Below, piece by piece: positions 1 through 8,296 of a stretch of DNA of 64,000 bases (position 1 is the stretch's first letter; the number at the start of each line of letters is the position of its first letter). A program made the position numbers and the translations under genes. The stretch lies in NCBI RefSeq assembly GCF_000758545.1, contig NZ_CP009279.1:620001-684000 (forward strand). Direction: 5' to 3'. This stretch comes from Paenibacillus sp. FSL H7-0737 (lineage in GTDB: Bacteria > Bacillota > Bacilli > Paenibacillales > Paenibacillaceae). The notes beneath the pieces are model-generated. The model ran no database searches, was not told the DNA's origin, and worked only from the letters and a program-made list of their open reading frames with translations.

Positions 1-498
1 TTACCGGCAAAAGACTCAGCCAAAAAGATTCTGCTAAGCGGATTGCTGATTTCTGGTGGGGTGATTTTGCTCGTTTCTCTGCGGAATTTGCTGATTCTCA
101 ATCCTGATATTGTTCAAAGTTTATACTTCCCCTCTTATGTAGCGGTTAGTCGGATTAATATAGGGGATTTTTTGACCCGAATGGAGGCATCATCAGCACT
201 TGGATTTGTCATCACGATATTCATAAAGACTAGCTTATGTTTATATGTGGCTAGTGTTGGAGTCGCTAAATTATTCAAACTGAAGAGCTACCGATCCGTT
301 GTGCTTCAGCTGGGATTGATTATGGTTTATTTCTCTCGATTTATCTTCAAGGATATTATGGAGATGCAGCATTTTGCCTATACTATTTATCCAATATATG
401 CGCTTCCTTTTCAGGTGATTATTCCGTTGATATTGTGGATTTGTGCTGAAATTAAGGTTAGTAAAAGTAAAAATAAGCAGGTGGCATCACAGCAATAG
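1..498 (+). CDS. Spore germination protein, GerAB/ArcD-like permease family, 3' part
   Basis: The reading frame is open from base 1, so the true start lies outside the window; about 165 C-terminal residues are visible. They form hydrophobic segments around a central hydrophilic stretch reading NIGDFLTRMEA, which is typical of the GerAB subunit family (NIGDFL followed by R-x-E). GerAB proteins are integral inner-membrane subunits of nutrient germinant receptors and belong to the amino acid/polyamine/organocation permease superfamily. The tail is basic and polar, as expected for a cytoplasmic C-terminus. gerA and gerC partners would be expected upstream, outside the window. Family assignment is from the conserved C-terminal pattern only. 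Confidence 0.75.
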   Translation, partial: LPAKDSAKKILLSGLLISGGVILLVSLRNLLILNPDIVQSLYFPSYVAVSRINIGDFLTRMEASSALGFVITIFIKTSLCLYVASVGVAKLFKLKSYRSVVLQLGLIMVYFSRFIFKDIMEMQHFAYTIYPIYALPFQVIIPLILWICAEIKVSKSKNKQVASQQ

Positions 499-624
499 AC
501 CTACTTTCGAACATTCCTGATCTCTAGTAAAGATTAGGAATTCTTTGATTTTAAAACTAAACATAAGTTAGCTATAATGATAGATATATATAGAATGGTT
601 GTTTTAGAAAAGAGGGAAACAGGT

Positions 625-1251
625 ATGAACATCAGCAACATCATTATGTCCTCTTATTGGGGTAGAGAGGTTAGACATAAATATATTACTCAAGGATCTA
701 AGGCATTGGCTGTTATTTTTCCAGGTAAAAATTACTCGGCTGAACGCCCCCTGCTAGATTATGCGGCCAAAGCAGCTCGGGAACATAATTGCGATGTCCT
801 GCTGCTTGAATATGGCTACCAGAGTGCTAGAGTAGGTTTTAAGCGTGATGAAATGATTATTCTCATTCAGGAATGTAAGGCGGCCATTGCATCTCTTCCT
901 GAATACAAAAAGATTCTATTCATTAGCAAAAGCGTGGGTTCGGTCATAGCAGGGAGAATTGCAGAAGAGCTAGAAATACAGAAAAAGACGTCTCATCTAT
1001 ATATAACACCATTACCTGAGGCGATCCCTTTGATACAGCAGAGTCGTGGGACTGTAATTTATGGGGGAAGCGACCCTTTATTTAGCGAACAGCTTTCTGG
1101 TGAAATTAGTGGGCTTCATCATTTAAAAGTGTATAGAATCGATGATGCTAATCATAGCCTTGAGGTAGAGCAGGTCAACGAGTCACTAGCCATTCTGCTT
1201 GTTATTATTAATTTTTATCATGAATTTTTCCGTGATGCTTTAAATACATAA
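625..1251 (+). CDS. Small alpha/beta hydrolase-fold protein
   Basis: A 208-residue soluble protein. The pattern VIFPGKNYS near residue 31 resembles the oxyanion-loop strand of alpha/beta hydrolases. S-K-S-V-G around residue 103 fits the nucleophile elbow (a variant of G-x-S-x-G). Later YGGSDPLF and an ANHSLE motif could supply the acid and histidine. The ATG at 625 is chosen because a purine-rich AGAGGGAAACAGG lies just before it; an upstream in-frame ATG at 577 has no ribosome site and overlaps an AT-rich promoter-like stretch. It is followed after 19 bases by the monooxygenase-fold gene and is probably co-transcribed with the next three genes. The substrate cannot be deduced. Confidence 0.7.
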   Translation: MNISNIIMSSYWGREVRHKYITQGSKALAVIFPGKNYSAERPLLDYAAKAAREHNCDVLLLEYGYQSARVGFKRDEMIILIQECKAAIASLPEYKKILFISKSVGSVIAGRIAEELEIQKKTSHLYITPLPEAIPLIQQSRGTVIYGGSDPLFSEQLSGEISGLHHLKVYRIDDANHSLEVEQVNESLAILLVIINFYHEFFRDALNT

Positions 1252-1270
1252 CCTTTGGAGGATGCTGATT

Positions 1271-1567
1271 ATGATTTTGGAAGCTGCGATGCTGCAAGTG
1301 AAGCCTGGTTTAACTACTGAATTTGAAAAAAGCTTCAAGGAGGCATCAAGCTTAATTTCTTCGATCGAAGGCTACATAGGGCATGAATTGCAACATTGCT
1401 TGGAGGATGATCATAAGTATCTACTGCTTGTGAAGTGGAGAACGCTTGAAGATCATACCATAGGATTCAGAGAATCCAGCCAGTATCAGGAATGGAAGGC
1501 GCTACTTCACCATTACTACGACCCATTTCCGGTTGTTGAGCATTTTACCCGCATTAATCTGGACTAA
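1271..1567 (+). CDS. Antibiotic biosynthesis monooxygenase (ABM) domain protein
   Basis: A 98-residue single-domain protein with the ferredoxin-like ABM fold pattern: an N-terminal strand (ILEAAMLQVKPG), a helix with an SI-x-G-x-IGHEL turn, a strand YLLLVKWRTLEDH, and a tail centred on HHYYDPFP. Such proteins act as small dimeric oxygenases or degrade heme or quinones; the precise substrate is not visible. The start at 1271 is preferred over 1262 because the strong GGAGG site ends at 1261, giving nine-base spacing to 1271. It sits in a tight run with the hydrolase upstream and the kinase-like gene 14 bases downstream. Confidence 0.75.
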   Translation: MILEAAMLQVKPGLTTEFEKSFKEASSLISSIEGYIGHELQHCLEDDHKYLLLVKWRTLEDHTIGFRESSQYQEWKALLHHYYDPFPVVEHFTRINLD

Positions 1568-1581
1568 ATGGAGGCTGCCGA

Positions 1582-2400
1582 ATGAAGGCGAAGCTTGTTG
1601 GGAAAGGCAGAACAGCGGAGATCTGGCAGCATGATGATCAGAGGATTCTTAAATTGTACCTAGAGGATGTTTCAGAACAGAATATTAGCCGAGAATATAA
1701 GATCAGCCAGTTTGTGCACTCGCAGGGCGTCCGGACACCACAGCCATTTGAACTCATTTCTGAACAATCAAGACAAGGTATTGTATTTCAACAAATTAAA
1801 GGTCCCTCCCTGCTAAAGGTGATGGGTGAGAAGCCTTGGAAAGTTAGTAAGTATGCCAGAATGATGGCTAGGCTTCACTACGATTTGCATAAACTTGAAA
1901 TTACTGAGGAGATTGGACAGCAGAAGGATATGTTGAAGTGGAATATCATGGGGGCTCCAATGCTTAGTGAAGATGAGAAGTCAGCCATCCTGCGCTATCT
2001 GGAGAAGTTACCACAAGGAACCTATTTATGTCATGGAGATTTCCATCCTGACAATGTACTTATGGATGATCAGCTCTGGGTAATCGACTGGATGACAGGT
2101 GTGGTGGGAGAACCAGCGGCCGATGCTGCGCGATCTGTAGTAATGTTCAGTATGGGAGCCATGCCCCCTGGAGCCTCTGCCTTATCGAGAATGATGATAG
2201 GTTTTATTAGAAAGAAATTAACCAAGGGATATATTCAAGAGTATCTCAGATTATCAGGACATACTTATGAGGACGTAGACCGCTGGATTTTGCCGATCGC
2301 TGCCGCGCGTTTGGTGGAGGGGCTTTCGCCTCCAGAGAAGGAGCTGCTGGTAAAAGAAGTTCGTAAACGTCTACAAACCTTAGCCGCAGAGGTAAGCTGA
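1582..2400 (+). CDS. Aminoglycoside phosphotransferase (APH)-family small-molecule kinase
   Basis: 272 residues with the protein-kinase-like APH fold. It has a VGKGRTAEIW nucleotide loop near residue 6, a probable ATP-binding lysine at 24 (ILKLY), E38 in SREYK, the catalytic loop CHGDFHPDN at 150-158 and the metal-binding IDW at 168-170. Family members phosphorylate aminoglycosides, choline, homoserine or other small hydroxyl substrates; nothing here identifies the substrate, and resistance should not be assumed. The start follows GGAGGCTGCCG. It is in line with its neighbours, 14 bases after the ABM gene. Confidence 0.75.
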   Translation: MKAKLVGKGRTAEIWQHDDQRILKLYLEDVSEQNISREYKISQFVHSQGVRTPQPFELISEQSRQGIVFQQIKGPSLLKVMGEKPWKVSKYARMMARLHYDLHKLEITEEIGQQKDMLKWNIMGAPMLSEDEKSAILRYLEKLPQGTYLCHGDFHPDNVLMDDQLWVIDWMTGVVGEPAADAARSVVMFSMGAMPPGASALSRMMIGFIRKKLTKGYIQEYLRLSGHTYEDVDRWILPIAAARLVEGLSPPEKELLVKEVRKRLQTLAAEVS

Positions 2401-2428
2401 TCATGGCACAAAAACGGAGGCGTATTCT

Positions 2429-2974
2429 ATGACTACCTATATTGCGCTGCTGCGTGGAATTAACGTCGGCGGGAACAAAATTATTAAAATGTTGGACCTG
2501 AAGGCGATGTTTCAGACTCTTGGATTTGAAAATGTACGAACGTATATTCAGAGCGGAAATGTTGTATTTGAGAGTGATGAAGGTTCGGAGAGTCTGCTTA
2601 CTGGAGTCATTGAACGCCAGATTCATGAGGTGTTTGGTTTCGAGGTCTCTGTTATGATTCGTACACTGGCTGAGATGGAGAACGTGATCGCTAACGATCC
2701 CTTTCAGCTCTCCGAGCCAGAGGAATTCAAAAGATGGTATGTTACTTTTTTACCAGTCGAGCCTTCAGCAGAAGCATTGGATAAACTGCGCACTTATGAG
2801 GATGGACCAGATAAAGTGCGTTTTGTCGGCAGAGAGATGTACGTGTTATATGAGGTCAGTGTGAGCCAGTCGCCGCTTTTCAAGGTTCCTTTTGACAGAA
2901 TATTGGGTATGACGCTTACAGCACGTAATTGGAATACGGTGAATAAGCTCGTTACTATGGGCAGAATGGAATAG
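2429..2974 (+). CDS. DUF1697 family protein
   Basis: A 181-residue cytoplasmic protein with the family's two hallmark motifs: LLRGINVGGNK near the N-terminus and YIQSGNVVF around residue 40. The length is normal for DUF1697. The biochemical role is unknown. It begins after an ACGGAGGCG ribosome site, 28 bases after the kinase-like gene, and is the last gene before a terminator, so the run from 625 may be one transcript. Confidence 0.8.
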   Translation: MTTYIALLRGINVGGNKIIKMLDLKAMFQTLGFENVRTYIQSGNVVFESDEGSESLLTGVIERQIHEVFGFEVSVMIRTLAEMENVIANDPFQLSEPEEFKRWYVTFLPVEPSAEALDKLRTYEDGPDKVRFVGREMYVLYEVSVSQSPLFKVPFDRILGMTLTARNWNTVNKLVTMGRME

Positions 2975-3013
2975 TCTATTTTAAAATATTTGCTTGGGTT
3001 GGGATTTGAACAG

Positions 3014-3042
3014 AAAGCCTCCACAGTTGTGGGGCTTTTTTT
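3014..3042 (+). terminator. Rho-independent terminator after the DUF1697 gene
   Basis: The stem AAAGCCTCCACA pairs with TGTGGGGCTTT around a short GT loop and is followed by a T run. It closes the accessory operon before the GT39 gene. Confidence 0.85.
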
Positions 3043-3193
3043 GCGTTCTGGTGGCCTTGTATATTCAGCAAACATTCAGCTTGGACTCATTGAGAGTTAA
3101 GGTAAGGGTGAAATAATACACCTACAGAAAGTTTGAACCGGGGGCACAGAACTGCCGGAATTATAGACGATCAAAGGATAGGAGTGGATGGAG

Positions 3194-5347
3194 ATGAGTA
3201 GGTTCAAAAAAATAAGCTCGGATCTTATACTTTGGCTCATTTTATTACTTGCCGCTTTTTTGTATGGTTATGGAGTTTGGAACGACCACTATGTGAATAC
3301 ATACTACACCACCGCGGTGGGAAGTATGCTGCAGAACTTTCATAATTTCTTCTTCGCTTCATTGGATTCCGCGGGTTCAGTAACGGTGGATAAACCACCA
3401 GTTACCTTTTGGATTCAGACACTTAGCGCACTTATCTTCGGGCTGCATGGTTGGAGTGTGATTTTGCCACAGGCACTCGGCGGCGTGGGCTCCGTGTTAC
3501 TTGTATACCTGCTGGTGAAGCCTACCTTTGGCAGAGCGGCAGCACGTATAGCAGCTCTAGTCATGGCGACTACTCCGGTAGCAGCGGCAGTCAGCCGGAC
3601 GAACAATATTGATGCACTGCTTGTATTCACCCTTCTGCTCGCGGCATGGTTTTTATTTAAAGGGACGAAGAGCAACAAGATGGGTAGCCTTCTTACCGCA
3701 TTTGCGTTAATCGGTGTTGGGTTTAACGAGAAGATGCTGCAGGCGTACATGGTTCTGCCGGCTTTTTATTTCTTTTATGTCTTAGCTGCCAAAGTGAACT
3801 GGAAGCGGAAGACGGGAGTATTGGCAGCCTCCACAGCAATATTGCTTGTAGTCTCCTTATCCTGGGCAGTGATCGTGGATTCGATTCCCGCCAGCAAACG
3901 GCCTTATATCGGCAGCAGTGGTACCAATTCAGTGCTGAATCTTGCTTTTGGGTACAATGGCGTTGCCCGATTAACGGGGGATCGTGGGGCAGGTGGTGGT
4001 GGCGGTGGAATGCCAGGAATGAATGGCGGTGAGATGCCAAACATGAACGGTGAAATGCCCGCGATGAATGGTGAGATGCCAAACATGAACGGCGAGATGC
4101 CAGCTATGAATGGGTCAGGCAGTAATAGTGGCACTGATGGTGGACGTGCAGCATTTTCGGGCCGGCAAGGCACAAATTCGACCTCAAATAGCCAGACTGG
4201 TGACGATGATGGAGGTGCACCAGGTCAGCCTCCTAGTGGAACAGACAGTCAAGGCCGGCAATTTGGTGGCGACGACGGCGGGCGAGGAAATCGCGGCGGC
4301 ATGAATGGCGGTGGAAGCGGAGGCGGAATGTTCAATACAGGAACAGCAGGCCCACTGCGCCTGTTCCAATCAGAACTGTCAGGTCAAGCTAGCTGGATGC
4401 TGCCTTTTGTATTGCTAGGCATCATTGGATTATTCGCCAATCTGCGGAGAAAGAACTTTACTCAGGCTCATAAAGAAGCTCTCTTCTGGTTAGCGTGGCT
4501 GGTGCCCGTTATGGGGTTCTTCAGTATCGCAGGGTTCTTCCATCAATATTATCTGGTGATGATGGCTCCGCCAGTTGCAGCGTTAGTCGGTGCAGGATGG
4601 TCAAAGCTGTGGACGCTATATCGCGAGCACTCTGGTTGGCTGTCTTGGTTATTGCCAGCCGCAACGCTGGTTACAGCAGGTTTCCAGTGGTACATTGTTC
4701 ATCCTTATAACGATACGATCGGCAGTGGCTGGTCCATTGGGATTTTAGTTGCAGGCATTGTGGTTTCGCTGGTACTGGTAGTTCTTAAAGGCAAGAAGAA
4801 ATCCTTTATATATACGACAGGCATTGCAGCCGTATTAGTATTGTTAATTGGGCCGCTTTACTGGGCAGCTACCCCCATTACTTATGGCTTGAACAGTCAA
4901 ACCCCTGAGGCGGGCCCGACTAGTAGTGAGGGTAGAGGGGGAATGGGAGGCAGTCCAAGCAATTTTGGACGTAATAGCGCCGCAAGTGCGAATGAGAGTC
5001 TGTTGTCCTATTTGGAGGAGAACAATACTGGGGAGCCCTATCTTTTCGCTACATTGGATTATGGCACAGCAGCTCCTTATATCGTTGACAAGGGTACATC
5101 GGTAGTTATTTTGAACGGATTTTCTAACTCAGACACCGTGTATACCCCAGATACCCTAAAGGCGTTTGTAGAGAGTGGAAAGGTGAAGTACTTCCTGATC
5201 AATAGCGGTGGTATGGGTGGTGGACGCGGGGGAAGCTCCGAGTTAACGACTTGGATCACAGAGAATGGTACAGAAGTTCCAGCAGCCGATTGGGCAGGAA
5301 GCGATGGAGGAAACAGCGGGACATTATACAAAGTTACTGTAAACTAG
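3194..5347 (+). CDS. GT39-family membrane glycosyltransferase (YkcB-like) with Gly/Met/Asn-rich insert
   Basis: A 717-residue polytopic protein of the ArnT/PMT-like GT39 family, similar in design to B. subtilis YkcB. After TM1 the first loop carries VTVDKPPVTFW, which contains the conserved acidic residue of these lipid-phosphosugar-dependent enzymes; SRTNNIDALLVF is a second family signature. Several TM helices follow, then a long low-complexity loop (about residues 262-395) rich in Gly, Met, Asn and Ser, then more TM helices and a C-terminal extracellular-type domain with another GGMGGG patch. The enzyme would transfer a sugar from polyprenyl phosphate to an acceptor outside the membrane. 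ATG 3194 lies nine bases after AGGAG; ATG 3188 is too close. It is in an operon with the GT2 and galU genes. Confidence 0.85.
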   Translation: MSRFKKISSDLILWLILLLAAFLYGYGVWNDHYVNTYYTTAVGSMLQNFHNFFFASLDSAGSVTVDKPPVTFWIQTLSALIFGLHGWSVILPQALGGVGSVLLVYLLVKPTFGRAAARIAALVMATTPVAAAVSRTNNIDALLVFTLLLAAWFLFKGTKSNKMGSLLTAFALIGVGFNEKMLQAYMVLPAFYFFYVLAAKVNWKRKTGVLAASTAILLVVSLSWAVIVDSIPASKRPYIGSSGTNSVLNLAFGYNGVARLTGDRGAGGGGGGMPGMNGGEMPNMNGEMPAMNGEMPNMNGEMPAMNGSGSNSGTDGGRAAFSGRQGTNSTSNSQTGDDDGGAPGQPPSGTDSQGRQFGGDDGGRGNRGGMNGGGSGGGMFNTGTAGPLRLFQSELSGQASWMLPFVLLGIIGLFANLRRKNFTQAHKEALFWLAWLVPVMGFFSIAGFFHQYYLVMMAPPVAALVGAGWSKLWTLYREHSGWLSWLLPAATLVTAGFQWYIVHPYNDTIGSGWSIGILVAGIVVSLVLVVLKGKKKSFIYTTGIAAVLVLLIGPLYWAATPITYGLNSQTPEAGPTSSEGRGGMGGSPSNFGRNSAASANESLLSYLEENNTGEPYLFATLDYGTAAPYIVDKGTSVVILNGFSNSDTVYTPDTLKAFVESGKVKYFLINSGGMGGGRGGSSELTTWITENGTEVPAADWAGSDGGNSGTLYKVTVN
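4028..4111 (+). repeat. In-frame tandem repeat, four 21-bp units encoding GEMP(N/A)MN
   Basis: Four contiguous heptapeptide units alternate Asn and Ala at position five (GEMPNMN, GEMPAMN, GEMPNMN, GEMPAMN), so the DNA also has a 42-bp higher-order period. It lies in the predicted extracellular loop of the GT39 protein. The repeat is methionine-rich and without cysteine. Confidence 0.95.
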
Positions 5348-5425
5348 GCGAATGTTAATCCTATGAGGCGTGTTATGAGATAGATCAGGCACGCTTCATT
5401 ATTCAAATTTAAGGAGGAGCTGCTC

Positions 5426-6406
5426 ATGAGTACCAACGTGCGCTATTCCATTATTATACCGATGTTTAACGAAGAGGCGGTCATTCAAGAGACGTATCGA
5501 CGTATCAAAAAAGTAATGGGTTTAACTAATGAAGTGTATGAGCTGATCTTTGTGAATGACGGCAGCACAGATAATTGCGCCCAGATGATTGAGGAATATA
5601 GCTACTGGGATGAAAGTGTGAAGCTGATCGACTTGTCTCGTAACTTTGGACATCAGATCGCTATTACTGCCGGAATGGATTACGCCCTAGGGGATGCAGT
5701 TGTCATTATTGATGCCGATTTGCAAGATCCGCCAGAACTGATTCTGGACATGATTGCGGAATGGAAGCAGGGGTATGAAGTTGTATATGCCAAAAGGATA
5801 AAGCGAAACGGAGAATCCTTATTCAAAAAGTGGACGGCCAGTCTCTTTTATAGAGTACTTCGTTATTCAACCGATATATCTATCCCTGTCGATACAGGAG
5901 ATTTTCGCCTCATCGATCGTAAAGTCTGTGAGGAGCTCAAACGCCTGCCGGAGAAAAATCGGTTCGTACGCGGGCTAGTCAGCTGGGTCGGTTTTCGGCA
6001 AAAAGCCATTGAATATGAACGCGATGAACGTCTGGCTGGAGAAACTAAATATCCGCTGAAACGGATGATCAAGCTCTCTCTGGATGGAATTACTTCCTTC
6101 TCTTATAAGCCGCTGAAGCTGGCAGGATACCTTGGCGCACTGCTGTCGGCCTCCGGCTTTCTATATCTGATGTATGTGCTATATCTGGTGATTTTTACGG
6201 ATTCAGTCGTTAAGGGCTGGGCATCGATGATCGGAATCACACTGACCTTTAATGGCTTTGTGCTCATTATGTTAGGGATTCTGGGTGAGTATGTCGGTCG
6301 GATTTATGATGAGACCAAGGGACGTCCGCTCTATATTGTTCAAGAGTTCTATGAAGGTAAGAAACAGCAGGATGTTCGTGAGCAGCAAGTTCTACATCGT
6401 CAATAA
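5426..6406 (+). CDS. GT2-family polyprenyl-phosphate glycosyltransferase (GtrB/YkcC-like)
   Basis: 326 residues. An N-terminal GT-A domain has SIIIPMFNEE, the nucleotide-binding FVNDGSTDN near residue 45, and the metal/catalytic DADLQDPPEL near residue 95. Two C-terminal TM segments (about 231-255 and 270-292) end in the LGEYVGRIYDE signature of the DPM1/GtrB group. These enzymes load glucose or another hexose onto undecaprenyl phosphate on the cytoplasmic face. Placed between the GT39 gene and galU, it is the natural supplier of the lipid-linked donor for GT39. The start follows AAGGAGGAGC. Confidence 0.88.
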   Translation: MSTNVRYSIIIPMFNEEAVIQETYRRIKKVMGLTNEVYELIFVNDGSTDNCAQMIEEYSYWDESVKLIDLSRNFGHQIAITAGMDYALGDAVVIIDADLQDPPELILDMIAEWKQGYEVVYAKRIKRNGESLFKKWTASLFYRVLRYSTDISIPVDTGDFRLIDRKVCEELKRLPEKNRFVRGLVSWVGFRQKAIEYERDERLAGETKYPLKRMIKLSLDGITSFSYKPLKLAGYLGALLSASGFLYLMYVLYLVIFTDSVVKGWASMIGITLTFNGFVLIMLGILGEYVGRIYDETKGRPLYIVQEFYEGKKQQDVREQQVLHRQ

Positions 6407-6427
6407 ATGTAAGGGGAGGGATTCGTT

Positions 6428-7339
6428 GTGAAGATTAGAAAAGCGGTTATTCCCGCCGCGGGTTTAGGCACTCGTTTCCTGCCTGCAACTAAGGCTCAGC
6501 CCAAGGAAATGCTGCCCATTGTGGATAAGCCGGCGATTCAATATATCGTAGAAGAAGCTGTTCGATCCGGCATTGAAAGCATCATTATCGTGACGGGTCG
6601 CAACAAGAAGTCGATTGAAGATCATTTCGATAAATCAGTGGAACTGGAACAGACGCTTTTGGAAAAAGGAAAAGAGGAGCTGCTTCGTGAAGTCCAAGCG
6701 ATTAGCGAACTGGCCAGCATTCATTACATTAGGCAAAAAGAGCCGCTAGGACTAGGTCACGCCATCCTTTGTGCGGAACAATTCGTTGGCGATGAGCCCT
6801 TCGCTGTTCTGCTCGGTGACGATATCATGGTCTCGGAGGACCCGGCGCTGCTGCAAATGATGCGATTGTATGAACAAAAGGAGAAGACCATCGTCGGTGT
6901 TCAGCCGGTACCACGGCAGGAGGTTCATAAATACGGAATTATTTCATCAAGCGGTTCTCTACAAGGCGTCCATGAAGTTAAAGGTTTGGTGGAGAAGCCC
7001 TCCCCGGATACGGCACCTTCAGAGCATGCGATTATGGGGCGTTACATTTTGGAGTCTTCGATATTTTCAGTGCTGGCTAACCTTGAACGGGGAGCAGGTG
7101 GTGAATATCAACTGACTGATGCATTGCATGAGGTATGCCGTAATGAAGGTCTGCTTGCGCTAGATTTGATCGGCAAACGTTATGACATTGGTGATAAATT
7201 CGGCTACATTCAGGCTACGCTGGAGGTCGGATTGATGCGGGAGGAGTTGCGTCCATTACTGGTTCCATATTTGCAAAAGCTGGCTGCTAGTCAGAAGGAA
7301 AGTGAAGAAGTGGGGGCGTTACCTTGGGGTACACGCTAG
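6428..7339 (+). CDS. galU: UTP--glucose-1-phosphate uridylyltransferase
   Basis: 303 residues, full length for the GalU/GtaB family. It shows the pyrophosphorylase loop AAGLGTRFLPATKAQPKEM at the N-terminus, VGVQPVPRQEVHKYGI in the middle, and the substrate motif VKGLVEKP. It makes UDP-glucose from UTP and glucose-1-phosphate. A GTG start follows the strong AAGGGGAGGG site. It is 21 bases after the GT2 gene, so UDP-glucose synthesis is coupled to its use in lipid-linked transfer. A second gtaB elsewhere in the genome is possible. Confidence 0.93.
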   Translation: MKIRKAVIPAAGLGTRFLPATKAQPKEMLPIVDKPAIQYIVEEAVRSGIESIIIVTGRNKKSIEDHFDKSVELEQTLLEKGKEELLREVQAISELASIHYIRQKEPLGLGHAILCAEQFVGDEPFAVLLGDDIMVSEDPALLQMMRLYEQKEKTIVGVQPVPRQEVHKYGIISSSGSLQGVHEVKGLVEKPSPDTAPSEHAIMGRYILESSIFSVLANLERGAGGEYQLTDALHEVCRNEGLLALDLIGKRYDIGDKFGYIQATLEVGLMREELRPLLVPYLQKLAASQKESEEVGALPWGTR

Positions 7340-7351
7340 TGATTGAAGGAG

Positions 7352-7416
7352 ACTGTTTCAAACGATCCTAACATCGTCTTCGGCGGCGGTGGGATGATGT
7401 TTGGGGCAGTTTTTTT
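7352..7416 (+). terminator. Terminator after galU
   Basis: ACTGTTTCAAACGATCC pairs imperfectly with GGATGATGTTTGGGGCAGT and is followed by seven T. It ends the GT39-GT2-galU transcript. Confidence 0.7.
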
Positions 7417-7452
7417 GCGCGTGGGGCGTTTACAGGGCAGTTGGGGATGAAC

Positions 7453-7646
7453 AAATAAGTGTACTTTATACAATTAAAAAGCGCATCAGACTGCTATGTA
7501 TCGACCTAGTTGCACTTGATACACTTATTTCTTCATAATCCAATGGAAATACTCTTTCCATCTATTTTTAGTTGCATCAACTACACTTAAAAGAGTCATA
7601 GAGGGGATGAAGTATGAAATAGCTGCACCAAGTGCAGTTATTTTTT
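7453..7646. repeat. Palindrome-rich intergenic patch
   Basis: This gene-free gap holds three inverted repeats built on related TAGTTGCA-like words. One is an 11-bp perfect pair (AAATAAGTGTA at 7453-7463, its complement at 7520-7530). The second is TAGTTG-CAT-CAACTA at 7569-7583. The third is a 12-bp stem AAATAGCTGCAC / GTGCAGTTATTT at 7617-7643 running into a T tract, which looks like a plus-strand terminator although no gene precedes it closely. It looks like the remains of interspersed palindromic repeats. Confidence 0.6.
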
Positions 7647-7653
7647 GCGATAT

Positions 7654-7693
7654 AAAAAATCCGGAGGACAGATTCCTAAGAATCGTCTCCGGA
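7654..7693 (-). terminator. Terminator of the flavin oxidoreductase gene
   Basis: Read on the minus strand, ATCCGGAGACGATTC pairs with GAATCTGTCCTCCGGAT and is followed by T6, about 20 bases after the oxidoreductase stop codon. Confidence 0.85.
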
Positions 7694-7713
7694 TCTATAT
7701 TTTCAGTCATTTA

Positions 7714-8280
7714 TTAAGCCTTTAGTACATCATGATCCACGTAACGCGCACCATTTAACTCGCTAATCACATTAATGGCTACCTTCGCGCCATCGCCTGC
7801 CGTAATAATGGCATGTACACTTACTCCGGCAACGGTACCTGCAGCCCAAATGCCTTCAATATTTGTTTTGCCTTCTGGATTAACAGCGACAACTGTTTTG
7901 ATTCTTGGCTCTGTACCATCCTTAGTTTCCACCCCTGCTTTGGCGGCTAGATCAGTAAGGGCGCCTGTTGCAAGAATAACATGTTTGGCTTCATAAATGA
8001 TTCCGTCTTCGGTCTCAATGACAAATCCATTGCCGCTGGAAGTGAGGTTAATAGCTTGTTCTGCTACTAGCTCAGCGCCGAATTTGACGGCTTGCTTATG
8101 TCCGGTTTCTACGAGATCAGGACCGCCTACTTCGGAAATTCCATAAAAGTTCTCAAACCATCCTCTACGGGTCATGCCTTTATCATTGTCGATCAGCAGC
8201 GTTTTTTTGCCCGCCTTGGCGGCGAACAGGGCTGCGCTTGCACCGGCAGGACCGGCTCCAATTACGGCGATTTCGTACAT
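7714..8280 (-). CDS. Short thioredoxin-reductase-like FAD/NAD(P) oxidoreductase
   Basis: 188 residues, about 60 percent of the length of classical thioredoxin reductase. The FAD dinucleotide-binding motif VIGAGPAGASAA is at 7-18, ILATGA marks the second strand of the fold, and a C-terminal EGIWAAGTVAG motif is the family's FAD-closing signature. The NADPH domain with the CxxC redox pair is absent, so it is not a genuine thioredoxin reductase; such short forms occur in Firmicutes with unknown electron acceptors. Its GAGGAGG ribosome site is followed closely by ATG. Two tandem hairpin repeats fill its 5' region. Confidence 0.8.
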   Translation of the reverse strand: MYEIAVIGAGPAGASAALFAAKAGKKTLLIDNDKGMTRRGWFENFYGISEVGGPDLVETGHKQAVKFGAELVAEQAINLTSSGNGFVIETEDGIIYEAKHVILATGALTDLAAKAGVETKDGTEPRIKTVVAVNPEGKTNIEGIWAAGTVAGVSVHAIITAGDGAKVAINVISELNGARYVDHDVLKA

Positions 8281-8296
8281 TTTTTTGACCTCCTCA

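Noticed and set aside
1582..2400. Aminoglycoside resistance gene
   Set aside because: Only the kinase fold is visible; many APH-family kinases have other substrates and no specific resistance subfamily is recognised.
7525..7710. 61-codon minus-strand frame after the flavoprotein gene
   Set aside because: Contains the terminator stem of that gene and the palindromic patch, and has no ribosome site.
7714..8280. Thioredoxin reductase
   Set aside because: The CxxC redox pair and NADPH domain are missing at 188 residues.
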